Source: a virus
Virus record (IMG/VR): IMGVR_UViG_3300033571_005405
Span: 1 to 41,698 of that record
Length of the DNA stretch: 41,698 bases
Strand: one strand, 5' to 3'
Positions 1 to 8,082 of this stretch are shown piece after piece. A program made the position numbers and the translations under genes. The number at the start of each line of letters is the position of its first letter. Position 1 is the stretch's first letter. Below the pieces are notes generated by a model, which saw nothing but the letters and a program-made list of their open reading frames with translations, did no database searches and had not been told where the DNA came from.

Positions 1-66
1 GGAACAAGTGGTACTTCAGGAACAACTGGAACTTCAGGAACAACTGGTACTTCAGGAACATCAGGT
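1..66 (+). repeat. Gly-Thr/Ser-X collagen-like triplet repeat
   Basis: A 9-base unit (GGAACAACT or GGAACTTCA with synonymous variants) is repeated about seven times. It lies in the frame of the tail-fibre gene and encodes Gly-Thr-Ser and Gly-Thr-Thr triplets. The array continues beyond the left edge, so its full length is unknown. Such repeats usually form collagen-like triple-helical rods in phage fibres and change copy number by slippage or recombination. Confidence 0.85.
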
Positions 67-561
67 AGCGCAACAATAACAAATGCAACCGACAATAGAG
101 TTATGACCTCCGCTGGCGGAACAACTTTAAATGCTGAGGCTAACTTCACATTTAATGGTACTACCGCATATATTAATGGTGCACTTGGGGTTGGAACAGA
201 TACACCAACAACTAATGGTTTAATTAGAGCAACAAATGATGTAATTGCATTCTATGGTTCAGATATTAGATTAAAGACAAATATTAAACAAATAACGGGG
301 TCCTTAGATATATTAAAACAAATAAATGGATACCGATTTGATTGGGTAGAAATGCCAGGTATACATGAGAACGAAGGTCACGATATTGGTGTAATCGCTC
401 AGGAAATTGAAAAAGTATTACCTGAAATAGTGACAACAAGAGATAATGGGTATAAAGCGGTGAACTATGAAAAAATAGTCGCATTACTACTACAAACAAA
501 TAAAGAATTATTAGAAAGAGTCGAGAGTTTAGAAAATAAACTAAAAACGATTAATTTTTAA
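1..561 (+). CDS. Tail fibre/spike C-terminus with S74 intramolecular chaperone (5' partial)
   Basis: The frame is open from base 1, so this is the last 186 residues of a longer protein. Visible residues 1-22 are a Gly-Thr-Ser collagen-like repeat, followed by a beta-rich 'ALGVGTDTPTT' segment typical of fibre knobs. The C-terminal ~100 residues are a peptidase S74 (endosialidase-type) chaperone. They show SDIRLKTNI at about visible residue 87, GHDIGVIAQEIEKVLPEIV, a KAVNYEKIVALLLQ helix and a terminal coiled-coil helix. In this family the domain trimerises the fibre and then cleaves itself off just before the Ser-Asp motif. The protein is therefore expected on the virion as a receptor-binding or side fibre. 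The glycan genes start soon after it, with only a small virion-type gene and one unknown between. Confidence 0.92.
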   Translation, partial: GTSGTSGTTGTSGTTGTSGTSGSATITNATDNRVMTSAGGTTLNAEANFTFNGTTAYINGALGVGTDTPTTNGLIRATNDVIAFYGSDIRLKTNIKQITGSLDILKQINGYRFDWVEMPGIHENEGHDIGVIAQEIEKVLPEIVTTRDNGYKAVNYEKIVALLLQTNKELLERVESLENKLKTINF

Positions 562-574
562 AATACGATAAATT

Positions 575-620
575 AATACTTCATTCTTTACTTTGTTAAT
601 AAAATAAAGAATGAAGTATT
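575..620 (+). terminator. Perfect 16-bp hairpin after the tail fibre gene
   Basis: Bases 575-590 and 605-620 are exact reverse complements around a 14-base A/T loop. The hairpin lies 14 bases after the fibre stop codon. No clean T-tract follows, so it may be an RNA-processing or stability hairpin rather than a classic intrinsic terminator. Its right arm overlaps the GTATTTATA promoter-like motif. Confidence 0.6.
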
Positions 621-624
621 TATA
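617..624 (+). promoter_or_regulatory. Candidate phage promoter motif (TATTTATA)
   Basis: GTATTTATAC ends 19 bases before the ATG of the small virion-type gene at 644. The same octamer in coding orientation precedes the transcription units at 21040 (minus strand), 23977 and 31832. Function is inferred only from this recurrence; AT-rich DNA makes chance matches possible. Confidence 0.35.
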
Positions 625-643
625 CGGAAGATAGTTAAAAACT

Positions 644-868
644 ATGGGACAAATACCTGCAACAGGGAGCGAAATAAGTATGGGAAGAATTTCACAAGCG
701 TTAGGTACGACGGCGGGATTTCCCACTGCGGGTGCAAATGTTGGACTTAATAATACTTTAGGTCGCAATCGAAGTTTAGCTACAACGGTTATTTCAAATA
801 TTGCAAGTGGAGCAACAACATCAGAAAGTGCGGATTTCGGTGGATTAGATACACCAAACGCATACTAA
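644..868 (+). CDS. Small virion-associated protein (tail/neck accessory type)
   Basis: This 74-residue protein is rich in Gly, Ala, Ser and Thr and has no cysteine. It begins MGQIPATGSEISMGRISQALG and ends in a Gly/Thr-rich tail with SADFGGLDTPNAY. The 'IP..GS.ISM..I..ALG' start resembles the small adaptor-like modules found in many marine phage virion proteins, where 'ISL..I...LG' repeats are common. It lies directly after the tail fibre and before the glycosyltransferases. ATG 644 is the only sensible start and is preceded by a strong hairpin and a promoter-like motif. The structural role is inferred from composition and position. Confidence 0.6.
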   Translation: MGQIPATGSEISMGRISQALGTTAGFPTAGANVGLNNTLGRNRSLATTVISNIASGATTSESADFGGLDTPNAY

Positions 869-913
869 TTATTTACTGTTTTATAACTTTTTAATATATT
901 GGGTATATAACCC

Positions 914-1360
914 ATGAATTTAAAATACAAAAAACATAAGTCACAGTACGAATTGAAATATTTAATTTGGTCAGGTATTGATTTTGATAGGGAAAAACTT
1001 ATTAAATTCATTAAAAAAACTAAATTATTAAAGTTCTATTCATTTTTCTTAAAGTCCTACCAAGAGGAGTACAAAATTCATAAATTAATTTTGGAATCAT
1101 ACGATTCAGAAAAAATCATCGGATTATTAGAAAACAATGAAAACATTTCACGATTATGTTTAATCGAAAAATGGTCAAGAATTGGTGCAATTGAAATTGT
1201 GGTTAGTGGAACTTTCTCAAAAAAAACGTATGAAACGGTGAGCAATTTACCGATAAGCGATTATCAACAATTTACTAAAAGAGTTCAGGAATTAATAGCA
1301 CTCTCAAATAATTTTACAACTCAAGATTATACCGCAAAAACAGAATTACCGGGAACATGA
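914..1360 (+). CDS. Unknown phage protein, 148 aa
   Basis: Family not recognised. The protein is 148 residues. The first ~90 residues are basic and helical, with many Lys, Tyr and Phe (LIKFIKKTKLLKFYSFFLKSYQEEYKIH). The rest contains a short beta-like stretch (IGAIEIVVSGTFSKKTYETV) and a helix. No signal peptide or membrane segment is seen. The stop overlaps the ATG of the next glycosyltransferase by 4 bases, so translation is probably coupled. A short inverted repeat (GGGT...ACCC) sits directly upstream of the start. It may belong to the structural module on its left or to the glycosylation module on its right. Confidence 0.6.
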   Translation: MNLKYKKHKSQYELKYLIWSGIDFDREKLIKFIKKTKLLKFYSFFLKSYQEEYKIHKLILESYDSEKIIGLLENNENISRLCLIEKWSRIGAIEIVVSGTFSKKTYETVSNLPISDYQQFTKRVQELIALSNNFTTQDYTAKTELPGT

Positions 1361-2016
1361 AAAAAACAATATTTAACAGTAGTCTGTGGGAAGGAAAACC
1401 AACTAAGTTGTCAATATTAGTGCCCACCAGAGATATGGTCCATGCACAATTTTCCTATTGTTTGGCCCAATTAATGAAAACCACACAAATGAACGGTATT
1501 GACACATATTTGTTTTACAATTCAAGTACAATTTTATTAAATCAAAGAGAATCGTTAATTGAAAAGGTAAAAGAATTAAAATCAGAGTATGTTTTATGGT
1601 TAGACAGTGACATGATGTTTCCTGACACCACCGCATTAAGGTTATTATCGCACAAAAAAGATATAGTAGCGTGTAACTACATGAAACGTTCAAAACCGAT
1701 GAACACTGTGGCATATACAAATGTGAACGATTGGGACAGTTGGGTACCCCTTAAACCAAAAGATGAATTAATTGAAGTTGAGGGTGTTGGTATGGGTTGT
1801 ATGTTAATGAAAACTTCGGTTTTTTCTAAAATAGAAAAACCATATTTTGAATTTGTATATAAAGACAATAATTGGCACGGAGAAGATTTTGAACTACAAA
1901 GAAAATTAAGAGAGAAAGGGTTAAAAATTTATATTGATACAGTTTTAAGTATGGATATTAAACATATTGGACTTTATGGTTATGGTGTTAATTTTAATCA
2001 GTTAGATGATAAATAA
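1357..2016 (+). CDS. GT-A fold glycosyltransferase (GT2-like)
   Basis: This 219-residue soluble enzyme starts its fold with LSILVPTRDMVHAQF, the first strand of a nucleotide-sugar binding Rossmann-like domain. It has a DxD metal motif in WLDSDMMFP (Asp83 and Asp85) and an HGEDFELQRKL segment near residue 173, where family 2 enzymes place the catalytic-base acidic residue. It is expected to transfer a sugar from an NDP-sugar; donor and acceptor are unknown. Length is typical of the compact versions found in tailed phages. It starts inside the stop of the preceding gene and opens the glycan island. Confidence 0.8.
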   Translation: MKKTIFNSSLWEGKPTKLSILVPTRDMVHAQFSYCLAQLMKTTQMNGIDTYLFYNSSTILLNQRESLIEKVKELKSEYVLWLDSDMMFPDTTALRLLSHKKDIVACNYMKRSKPMNTVAYTNVNDWDSWVPLKPKDELIEVEGVGMGCMLMKTSVFSKIEKPYFEFVYKDNNWHGEDFELQRKLREKGLKIYIDTVLSMDIKHIGLYGYGVNFNQLDDK

Positions 2017-2052
2017 TAAATCAATACCCGTAAGTAAAAATCACCGAATCAA

Positions 2053-2781
2053 ATGATTACAAATGATGAATATGTTAGAAAGAATATTACTAACAACGAC
2101 GACCAGCCTGTACCATATCGTTGGACACATGGGGCAACAGATACACATATGGGAGATGGTATTGTTGTGTATTCTATTGTGCAACATATGAGAGCTAAAG
2201 TCTGTGTTTGTATAGGCTCTGGTGGTGGTTACATACCAAGAATCCTAACGCAAGCTAGAATTGATTTACATAACCAAAAAATATTTGATGGAAACTCAGA
2301 TTATAATTGGGGAAATATTGGAACAACTTATCTTGTTGATGCCTGTAATGGTATTGGTGGTCCTAACGATATTGATGATGAAACCTCATTCTATAGAAGT
2401 AAATTTTATCCGAGATTTATTAAAACAACCTCTGTTGATGCATATTATGATTTTTTTGTTAGACAAGATATTAAAATAGATTTATTATTTATAGATGGTG
2501 ACCACAGCTACGAGGGAGTTAAAAAAGATTTTGAACTTTATTCAAAAATACTATCAGATAATGGTGTTATAATTATCCATGATACTGATGCCGAATATGA
2601 AGAAACATTAATTGTTTCTGAAGACCAAAGAAAAGATTACCATAGATTTGATGGACCGTCAAAATTTATAAAAGAATTACAAGAAAATCCGAACTGGAAC
2701 TTGATTAATTTACATAATTTCCATATATTAATAGATAAACCATCTTCAAGTGGTATTACTATTATTAATAGGAAAAAATGA
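2053..2781 (+). CDS. Class I SAM-dependent methyltransferase (Methyltransf_24 type)
   Basis: The 242-residue protein has a SAM-binding strand-loop in VCVCIGSGGGYIPRIL (about residues 50-65). A later acidic loop, IDLLFIDGDHSYEGVKKDFELY, is the hallmark of the Methyltransf_24/cephalosporin-hydroxylase-like group, and GVIIIHDTD follows. Such enzymes often O-methylate sugars. Between the two motifs lies an unusual Asn/Asp/Gly-rich insert (DGNSDYNWGNIG) that may form part of the acceptor site. A 36-base gap precedes it, with no visible ribosome binding site. It overlaps the next glycosyltransferase by 4 bases, so the two are likely co-translated. Confidence 0.75.
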   Translation: MITNDEYVRKNITNNDDQPVPYRWTHGATDTHMGDGIVVYSIVQHMRAKVCVCIGSGGGYIPRILTQARIDLHNQKIFDGNSDYNWGNIGTTYLVDACNGIGGPNDIDDETSFYRSKFYPRFIKTTSVDAYYDFFVRQDIKIDLLFIDGDHSYEGVKKDFELYSKILSDNGVIIIHDTDAEYEETLIVSEDQRKDYHRFDGPSKFIKELQENPNWNLINLHNFHILIDKPSSSGITIINRKK

Positions 2782-3635
2782 TTAGATTACTATCAGTTAT
2801 TGGCCACGGAACAAACATCCTACCGCACTTTTTAGAACATTATGATAAACATGTTGATGAGATACAATTAATTGTATATGAATCAGATGTACACCCTAAT
2901 TTATATAATGAAGTTTCTGAAATCATAAAAACATACCCTAAAGTTTCCATTGTAAAAAAAATACACGGTAGAGTCTTTGATTGGGATAATGTTACAAAGT
3001 TATATAACTTTGTAAAAAACTCATACCCTGAGGATTGGTGGGTTATTGCTGATGTTGACGAACTACACTTATATCCAAATGATAATTTAAAAGAATGTAT
3101 TCGAGATTGTGAATATAATGGTTGGGAACTAATTCGAGGTGGGTTTATCGATAGAATCGGTGAAAATGGTGAATTTACTATATTGAAAGATAATGAAAAT
3201 ATATTCAATCAGTACCCCAATATGGGATTTTTTAGATACCCGTTAAGTAACGCTTGTCCCAATAAAGTATGTGTAATGAAAGGTCATATTGAAATAACGT
3301 CCGGCCAACACTACGCTAAGATTGGTGGTGACACCACATGGAAATGGCAAGGATGGAATCACCCACTAATTGCACCATATGAAACACATTCGGTTCAGGT
3401 ACACCATTTTAAATGGGATAGTACTTGTGGTGATAGAATTAAGGCGGTTGCAAGTATAAAACAGGACTATTCATTTTCAAAAGAATATGAAATAATGTAC
3501 AACGCACTAAGAAAAAATAAATTTAAAATAGATTTAAATAAATGTGAATTTATGTTTGAATTCAGTGGTGGATATGCTGAATTTGGAAGATATAAACAAT
3601 GGAATAAATTAATAAAAAAAATCGTAATGATATGA
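2778..3635 (+). CDS. GT-A glycosyltransferase (Glyco_tranf_2_4 type)
   Basis: This 285-residue protein begins LLSVIGHGTNILPHFLEHY, resembling the N-terminus of the PF13704 'glycosyl transferase family 2_4' group. A metal-binding DxD is in WWVIADVDELH (Asp92 and Asp94). The C-terminal third has a His-rich VQVHHFKWD segment, commonly placed after the catalytic core in this group. No membrane anchor is present. It overlaps its neighbours at both ends by 4 bases. Donor and acceptor are unknown. Confidence 0.75.
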   Translation: MIRLLSVIGHGTNILPHFLEHYDKHVDEIQLIVYESDVHPNLYNEVSEIIKTYPKVSIVKKIHGRVFDWDNVTKLYNFVKNSYPEDWWVIADVDELHLYPNDNLKECIRDCEYNGWELIRGGFIDRIGENGEFTILKDNENIFNQYPNMGFFRYPLSNACPNKVCVMKGHIEITSGQHYAKIGGDTTWKWQGWNHPLIAPYETHSVQVHHFKWDSTCGDRIKAVASIKQDYSFSKEYEIMYNALRKNKFKIDLNKCEFMFEFSGGYAEFGRYKQWNKLIKKIVMI

Positions 3636-3835
3636 CAAAGGCAGAAAAAGAAGAAGCACTATTTCTTTTGGAACAAAGAAAAGTTAAAGCACTGGAAAAA
3701 ATCGCAAACTCGGTTGATGCACTAACTATTTGGTTTGAAGAGGTTGATAAAGAAGAATGGAGTGATAGGCTTCAATATTATTTATATGAATGGCATAAAT
3801 CCTCAGTCCCAAAAGACTCCACAATAAATGAATAA
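3632..3835 (+). CDS. Small helical hypothetical protein, 67 aa
   Basis: Family not recognised. The protein is highly charged and almost entirely helical (KAEKEEALFLLEQRKVKALEKIANSVDAL), ending in a Trp/Tyr-rich part (RLQYYLYEWHKSS). The N-terminal half has heptad-like spacing compatible with a coiled coil. It overlaps the upstream glycosyltransferase by 4 bases and the downstream GT7 gene by 8, which supports it being translated. It may be an accessory or oligomerisation factor for the neighbouring enzymes; this is a guess from position. Confidence 0.6.
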   Translation: MTKAEKEEALFLLEQRKVKALEKIANSVDALTIWFEEVDKEEWSDRLQYYLYEWHKSSVPKDSTINE

Positions 3836-5255
3836 ACACAAACTAGGTATCATTGTTCCCTGTAGAAACAGAGAACATCATCTTAAAACATTTTTAAGAT
3901 TAATAACAAAATACCTCAATCGTAAAAATATTGAATATGTGGTGATTGTTGTTAATCAAGACAATGCTAAACAATTTAATAGAGGTATGTTATTAAACAT
4001 TGGGTTTAAATATGCTAAAAAATTAAATTGTGATTATGTTGTTTTTCATGACGTGGATATGATACCTGTTGATGTTGATTATAGTTATTCTGAAATACCC
4101 TTACATTTGGCGACAGACTTAATACTCCAACAGGGAGAAAAAAACCGAGAAATATTTGACGAATATTTTGGTGGAGTTACAATGTTTCCTATTGAAGTAT
4201 TTGAGCAAATTAATGGTTATTCAAACAAGTATTGGGGGTGGGGTTATGAAGACACCGATTTACTTTTAAGGTGTAGGGTAAATGACGTTAATTTAAAAAT
4301 TAATAAAATAAAAAATACTGGTAAAAAGGGTAATACACTATATTTCAACGGAGTAGACTCATATGTTGAATCTGAAAACGTTATTGATTTAAATAATAAT
4401 GCGACATTTTTTATATCATTTCATCCTGACAATTTTATTTTAAATCACGAAAAAGATAGTGATGAGTTTACTGTTTTTAGTATTCCAGGATGGGACTTTG
4501 CGGTTTGTTACAATTCATTTTCTAGATATAATTTTTGCGCTTTTGATTCAGAATATAAACCATACTATATTAATTCGGAAATAAAACCACCTTATAAAAC
4601 AAATGTGGTTGTTGTTTTAAATAGAGACGAAAATTTTATTAAGGTGTACCAAGATGGTGTTGAGTTAGGTCAAACAGAAAAATTTAAAAAACTGTTTTTT
4701 TATAGGAAAGGACCTAAGTTCTATATTGGAGCTGGAAATCCAAATAGGGAGATTATACCAAACCTATTCAAGGGAAATATAAACTCTTTTGCTTACTTTG
4801 ACGAATTATTAACTGATAAAGAAATTTTATCTATATCAAATAATCAAGATAACTATCTAACAGAATCTTTTGGAGATTATAAATCCAATAAAAGTCTTCG
4901 TTTATATTATGATGCGGATTTTATTGAAAAATACGAACTCGTTGACTTAACAAAAAATGGGAATAACGGTAAAATTGTTAATTGTCAAATATTAACAGAG
5001 AATTACCCCGAATATACCGAAGTGAAAGTACCACACAGAAGAAACTCCACATTTAAATCACTTAAACATGAAGAAAATGGTTTTTTGGGTAATAAATGGA
5101 AAGACCAGGCGACAAGATGGAACCAATTAAGATACCATAATGAAGTTAGTTTAAATTATGAGTTAATGAAAAATGATGGTTTATCCAATTTAGAATACGT
5201 CGAACATGGTAGAATACACAATAACAATATTTTAGAGGTTAACGTTGGGATATGA
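3828..5255 (+). CDS. GT7 galactosyltransferase-like enzyme with an internal LamG-type domain
   Basis: Residues 1-160 match the beta-1,4-galactosyltransferase (GT7) core: LGIIVPCRNREHHL, FNRGMLLNIGF, the HDVDMIP metal motif (74-80), YFGGV and YWGWGYEDTDL (135-144). Residues ~168-390 break the fold with a concanavalin/LamG-like domain (LYFNGVDSYVE, then IKVYQDGVELG and LFKGNINSFAYFDELLTDKEI). The GT7 chain resumes at ~400 with VPHRRNSTFK and ends NDGLSNLEYVEHGR...ILEVNVGI, matching the DGLNSL-type C-terminus of animal and bacterial GT7 enzymes. The LamG-like module is therefore an insertion, not an appended domain. It may bind the growing glycan. The start codon overlaps the preceding gene by 8 bases. 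Confidence 0.82.
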   Translation: MNKHKLGIIVPCRNREHHLKTFLRLITKYLNRKNIEYVVIVVNQDNAKQFNRGMLLNIGFKYAKKLNCDYVVFHDVDMIPVDVDYSYSEIPLHLATDLILQQGEKNREIFDEYFGGVTMFPIEVFEQINGYSNKYWGWGYEDTDLLLRCRVNDVNLKINKIKNTGKKGNTLYFNGVDSYVESENVIDLNNNATFFISFHPDNFILNHEKDSDEFTVFSIPGWDFAVCYNSFSRYNFCAFDSEYKPYYINSEIKPPYKTNVVVVLNRDENFIKVYQDGVELGQTEKFKKLFFYRKGPKFYIGAGNPNREIIPNLFKGNINSFAYFDELLTDKEILSISNNQDNYLTESFGDYKSNKSLRLYYDADFIEKYELVDLTKNGNNGKIVNCQILTENYPEYTEVKVPHRRNSTFKSLKHEENGFLGNKWKDQATRWNQLRYHNEVSLNYELMKNDGLSNLEYVEHGRIHNNNILEVNVGI

Positions 5256-6664
5256 GGCATAAATTAGGAATCTGTATACCATATAGAGATAGAAAAGAAC
5301 ACTTAGAAAAATTAATACCTCATTTATCAAAACATTTAAATGAAAAGGGTATTGAACATTCTTTTTATGTTGCACACCAAGTTGATGATAAACTTTTTAA
5401 CCGTGGAACAATGAAAAATATCGCAGCAAAACATGCATTTGATGATGGTTGTGATTATATTGCTTGGCACGATGTTGATATGATTCCAAATGAGGAGTGT
5501 GATTATAGTTATCCGAAAGATAATCCTATTCACATAGCGACTGAACTTTCAAAATATAATTATGGGATGTCTTATCCTGAATATTTTGGGGGGGTTATTC
5601 TTTTTACAAAAGAGCAAGTTGAAAAAACCAATGGTTACTCTAATGAGTATTGGGATTGGGGGATGGAAGACGATGATTTATTTTGGAGATGTGTTCAGGA
5701 AGGGTATACAGAAGGTATTACATTGGATTATAAACACGAAACTAATGTTGCGTACTTTAATGGGTTAGACTCTAAAATAACATTTAGACCAAATAGAGAA
5801 CAACGAAATGCGATATCAAATTCGCATACGATTTCTGTCTTAGTGAAGGCCGACCAACAAATAGAAAAAGTACCAATTTGGTTAATAGGGGATTCTAATA
5901 GACAATTTGTAGAATATCCAATATTTAGAAAACCAGGATATGATTGGGGGTTGTCATTTAACAATAGTAGAGCGTATACGGCTATGTTATGGGATAGAAA
6001 TAAAACTCACTTATACCAATGGATTAAAAGATATGAAAACCAATGGAGTTGGATAACATTGTCTGTAAACACAGATAAAAAGTTAATTCATTTCTATTTA
6101 AATGGTGAGGAAAGTGATTCCAAGTTGGGAACAGGGACAGATTCACCACTACAATATACCGAACCATTGAAAAAATATGGTATGGAACCGTTTCAAGTAG
6201 GATATTCCGATGGAAATGGTGAAACTTATTTTAAAGGATATATTTCGCAAATAAAAATGTGGGATAGATGCTTATCAAAAACTGAAATTAAAAATATTCA
6301 CAAAGAAACATCCAATGAAAATTTAATATTAGATTTGGAATTTAGTAAAGATTTAGATAATCTTGAAATGCAAAATGTAAAAATAATAACCGATTCAATT
6401 ATTATACCAAATACAATATTACCATATAGAAAAAATGGTAGATTTGAATGTCTACCACATGAAGATGAAGGGTTAATCAATGTTGACGGAATTGATAAGT
6501 GGGCAAAAGGTGAAACCACGGCAAAAAATGAAGAACGTTATATTTTACAAATGCAACAAGGAAAAATTGATTACAAATCAGATGGAATTAACTCAATAAA
6601 TTACGAATTGGTATCGATTGATACTATAAATAATCAACACAAAATGATAAACGTTAAAATATAA
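5252..6664 (+). CDS. Second GT7 galactosyltransferase-like enzyme with internal LamG-type domain
   Basis: A tandem paralogue of the preceding gene with the same interrupted layout. The GT7 core is at residues 1-160: LGICIPYRDRKEHL, LFNRGTMKNIA, HDVDMIP at 73-79, and YWDWGMEDDDLFWR at 133-146. A LamG/concanavalin-like insert at ~167-360 contains AYFNGLDSKITF, KLIHFYLNGEE and YFKGYISQIKMWDRCLS. The GT7 C-terminus is at ~390-470 (LPYRKNGRFECLPHEDEG and DGINSINYEL). The tryptophan site reads WDWG here but WGWG in the sister gene, so donor or acceptor preference may differ. It overlaps the upstream gene by 4 bases. Confidence 0.82.
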   Translation: MRHKLGICIPYRDRKEHLEKLIPHLSKHLNEKGIEHSFYVAHQVDDKLFNRGTMKNIAAKHAFDDGCDYIAWHDVDMIPNEECDYSYPKDNPIHIATELSKYNYGMSYPEYFGGVILFTKEQVEKTNGYSNEYWDWGMEDDDLFWRCVQEGYTEGITLDYKHETNVAYFNGLDSKITFRPNREQRNAISNSHTISVLVKADQQIEKVPIWLIGDSNRQFVEYPIFRKPGYDWGLSFNNSRAYTAMLWDRNKTHLYQWIKRYENQWSWITLSVNTDKKLIHFYLNGEESDSKLGTGTDSPLQYTEPLKKYGMEPFQVGYSDGNGETYFKGYISQIKMWDRCLSKTEIKNIHKETSNENLILDLEFSKDLDNLEMQNVKIITDSIIIPNTILPYRKNGRFECLPHEDEGLINVDGIDKWAKGETTAKNEERYILQMQQGKIDYKSDGINSINYELVSIDTINNQHKMINVKI

Positions 6665-6666
6665 TT

Positions 6667-8082
6667 ATGGCAGATAAAAAAACAAATTTAGAAAATCCTT
6701 TTTATGTTAGTATGAAAAAAGATTTGGATTCGGTTGGAAATGGAATGTGTTTGGCTAAATGGACACAAGTAACCTTACAACTACAAAGTGGCCATAATCA
6801 TTCATGTCACCACCCCGTCACTCATAAAATATCCGAAACTGAAATAGCGAGAAATCCATCCGCACTTCATAATACGAAATATAAGAAACTTCGTAGAAAG
6901 GAAATGTTACAAGGAATAAGACCTTCTGAATGTGATTATTGTTGGAATGTGGAAGATAATTCGGATAGGTTTTCAGATAGAGTATTTAAATCTGCTGAAA
7001 GTTGGTCTTTTCCATATAAAGAAGAAATATTTGAATCCGATTGGAGAGCCGATTATAATCCAAAATATGTGGAGGTTGCATTTAGTAACGCTTGTAATTT
7101 TAAGTGTATGTATTGTGGTCCATCGTTTAGCTCTAAATGGGTAGAGGAAATTGAAAAACACGGAGGGTACCCTACTACCGATACTTTCAATGATATTCAA
7201 TGGATGATTAAAGAGAATAAAATGCCAATTAAACATTCGGAATATAACCCATATACCGAAGCATTTTGGAAGTGGTGGCCTGAATTATATCAGGAGCTAC
7301 ATACGTTTAGGATAACAGGAGGTGAACCACTTATGAGTAAAGATACCTTTAAGGTATTGGATTACATCATAGAGCATCCAAACCCAAATAGAAAATTGAA
7401 ATTAGCAATTAATTCTAATTTAGGTGTACCTGATGTGTTAATTGATAAACTTATTGAAAAGATAAAGAGAATTGAAGATGAAGGTAGAGTTGAGGAAATT
7501 ATTATTTTCACATCTACCGATACTTGGGGTGAACAAGCGGAATACATTAGAACTGGATTAGAGTTTAATAGTTTTTGGGATAACGTTAATAAAATATTGG
7601 CATCATCTAACAGAACTATTATAACCTTTATGTCAACATATAATGCACTAAGTGTGTTCAATTATAGTAAGTTCATAACTGAAGTTTATAAATTAAAACA
7701 AACATATGCTAGTACCGATAGGTATTGGAATTCTGCTACGTTTTTAGATTCATCATATTTAAGATATCCCACACATCAAACTGTACAGGTTCTACCATAT
7801 GATTTTTCTCACCACGTTTTAGACCAAGCTAAGTTAATATCGTTTCTTTCGGCACCATCATTTGACGCGAGACACATTGGATATGCCGACGTGGAGGTTC
7901 AAAAGGTAAGGAGAATTTATGATTGGATGTTAGCCCCACAAGACGAGAGAATGAAACTTCAAAATCAATATAATTTTGCTAAACATTTTGAAGAACATGA
8001 TAAGAGAAGAGGAACTAATTTTATCAAAACCTTTCCAGAATTGGAAGAATTTTATAATTTTTGTAAAACAATAAAACTATGA
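6667..8082 (+). CDS. Twitch-type radical SAM enzyme
   Basis: This 471-residue protein has the radical SAM cluster motif CNFKCMYC (Cys143, Cys147, Cys150) and the SAM-contact motif RITGGEPLMSKDTF. The N-terminal ~100 residues carry extra Cys and His (GHNHSCHHP, then RPSECDYCWN). That is the pattern of a small auxiliary-cluster ('twitch') region placed ahead of the barrel, where a second Fe-S cluster would bind. Members of this group occur in marine phages beside glycan genes; their reactions are undetermined. The gene overlaps the next by 4 bases. It would need a reducing partner from the host. Confidence 0.78.
   Translation: MADKKTNLENPFYVSMKKDLDSVGNGMCLAKWTQVTLQLQSGHNHSCHHPVTHKISETEIARNPSALHNTKYKKLRRKEMLQGIRPSECDYCWNVEDNSDRFSDRVFKSAESWSFPYKEEIFESDWRADYNPKYVEVAFSNACNFKCMYCGPSFSSKWVEEIEKHGGYPTTDTFNDIQWMIKENKMPIKHSEYNPYTEAFWKWWPELYQELHTFRITGGEPLMSKDTFKVLDYIIEHPNPNRKLKLAINSNLGVPDVLIDKLIEKIKRIEDEGRVEEIIIFTSTDTWGEQAEYIRTGLEFNSFWDNVNKILASSNRTIITFMSTYNALSVFNYSKFITEVYKLKQTYASTDRYWNSATFLDSSYLRYPTHQTVQVLPYDFSHHVLDQAKLISFLSAPSFDARHIGYADVEVQKVRRIYDWMLAPQDERMKLQNQYNFAKHFEEHDKRRGTNFIKTFPELEEFYNFCKTIKL

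Noticed and set aside
1-66. Possible CRISPR-like or satellite repeat
   Set aside because: Units are 9 bases with no spacers and keep the tail-fibre reading frame, so this is a coding triplet repeat.
541-768. Antisense frame of 75 codons across the hairpin at 575-620
   Set aside because: It runs through the perfect inverted repeat and opposite two better-supported genes, and has no recognisable domain.
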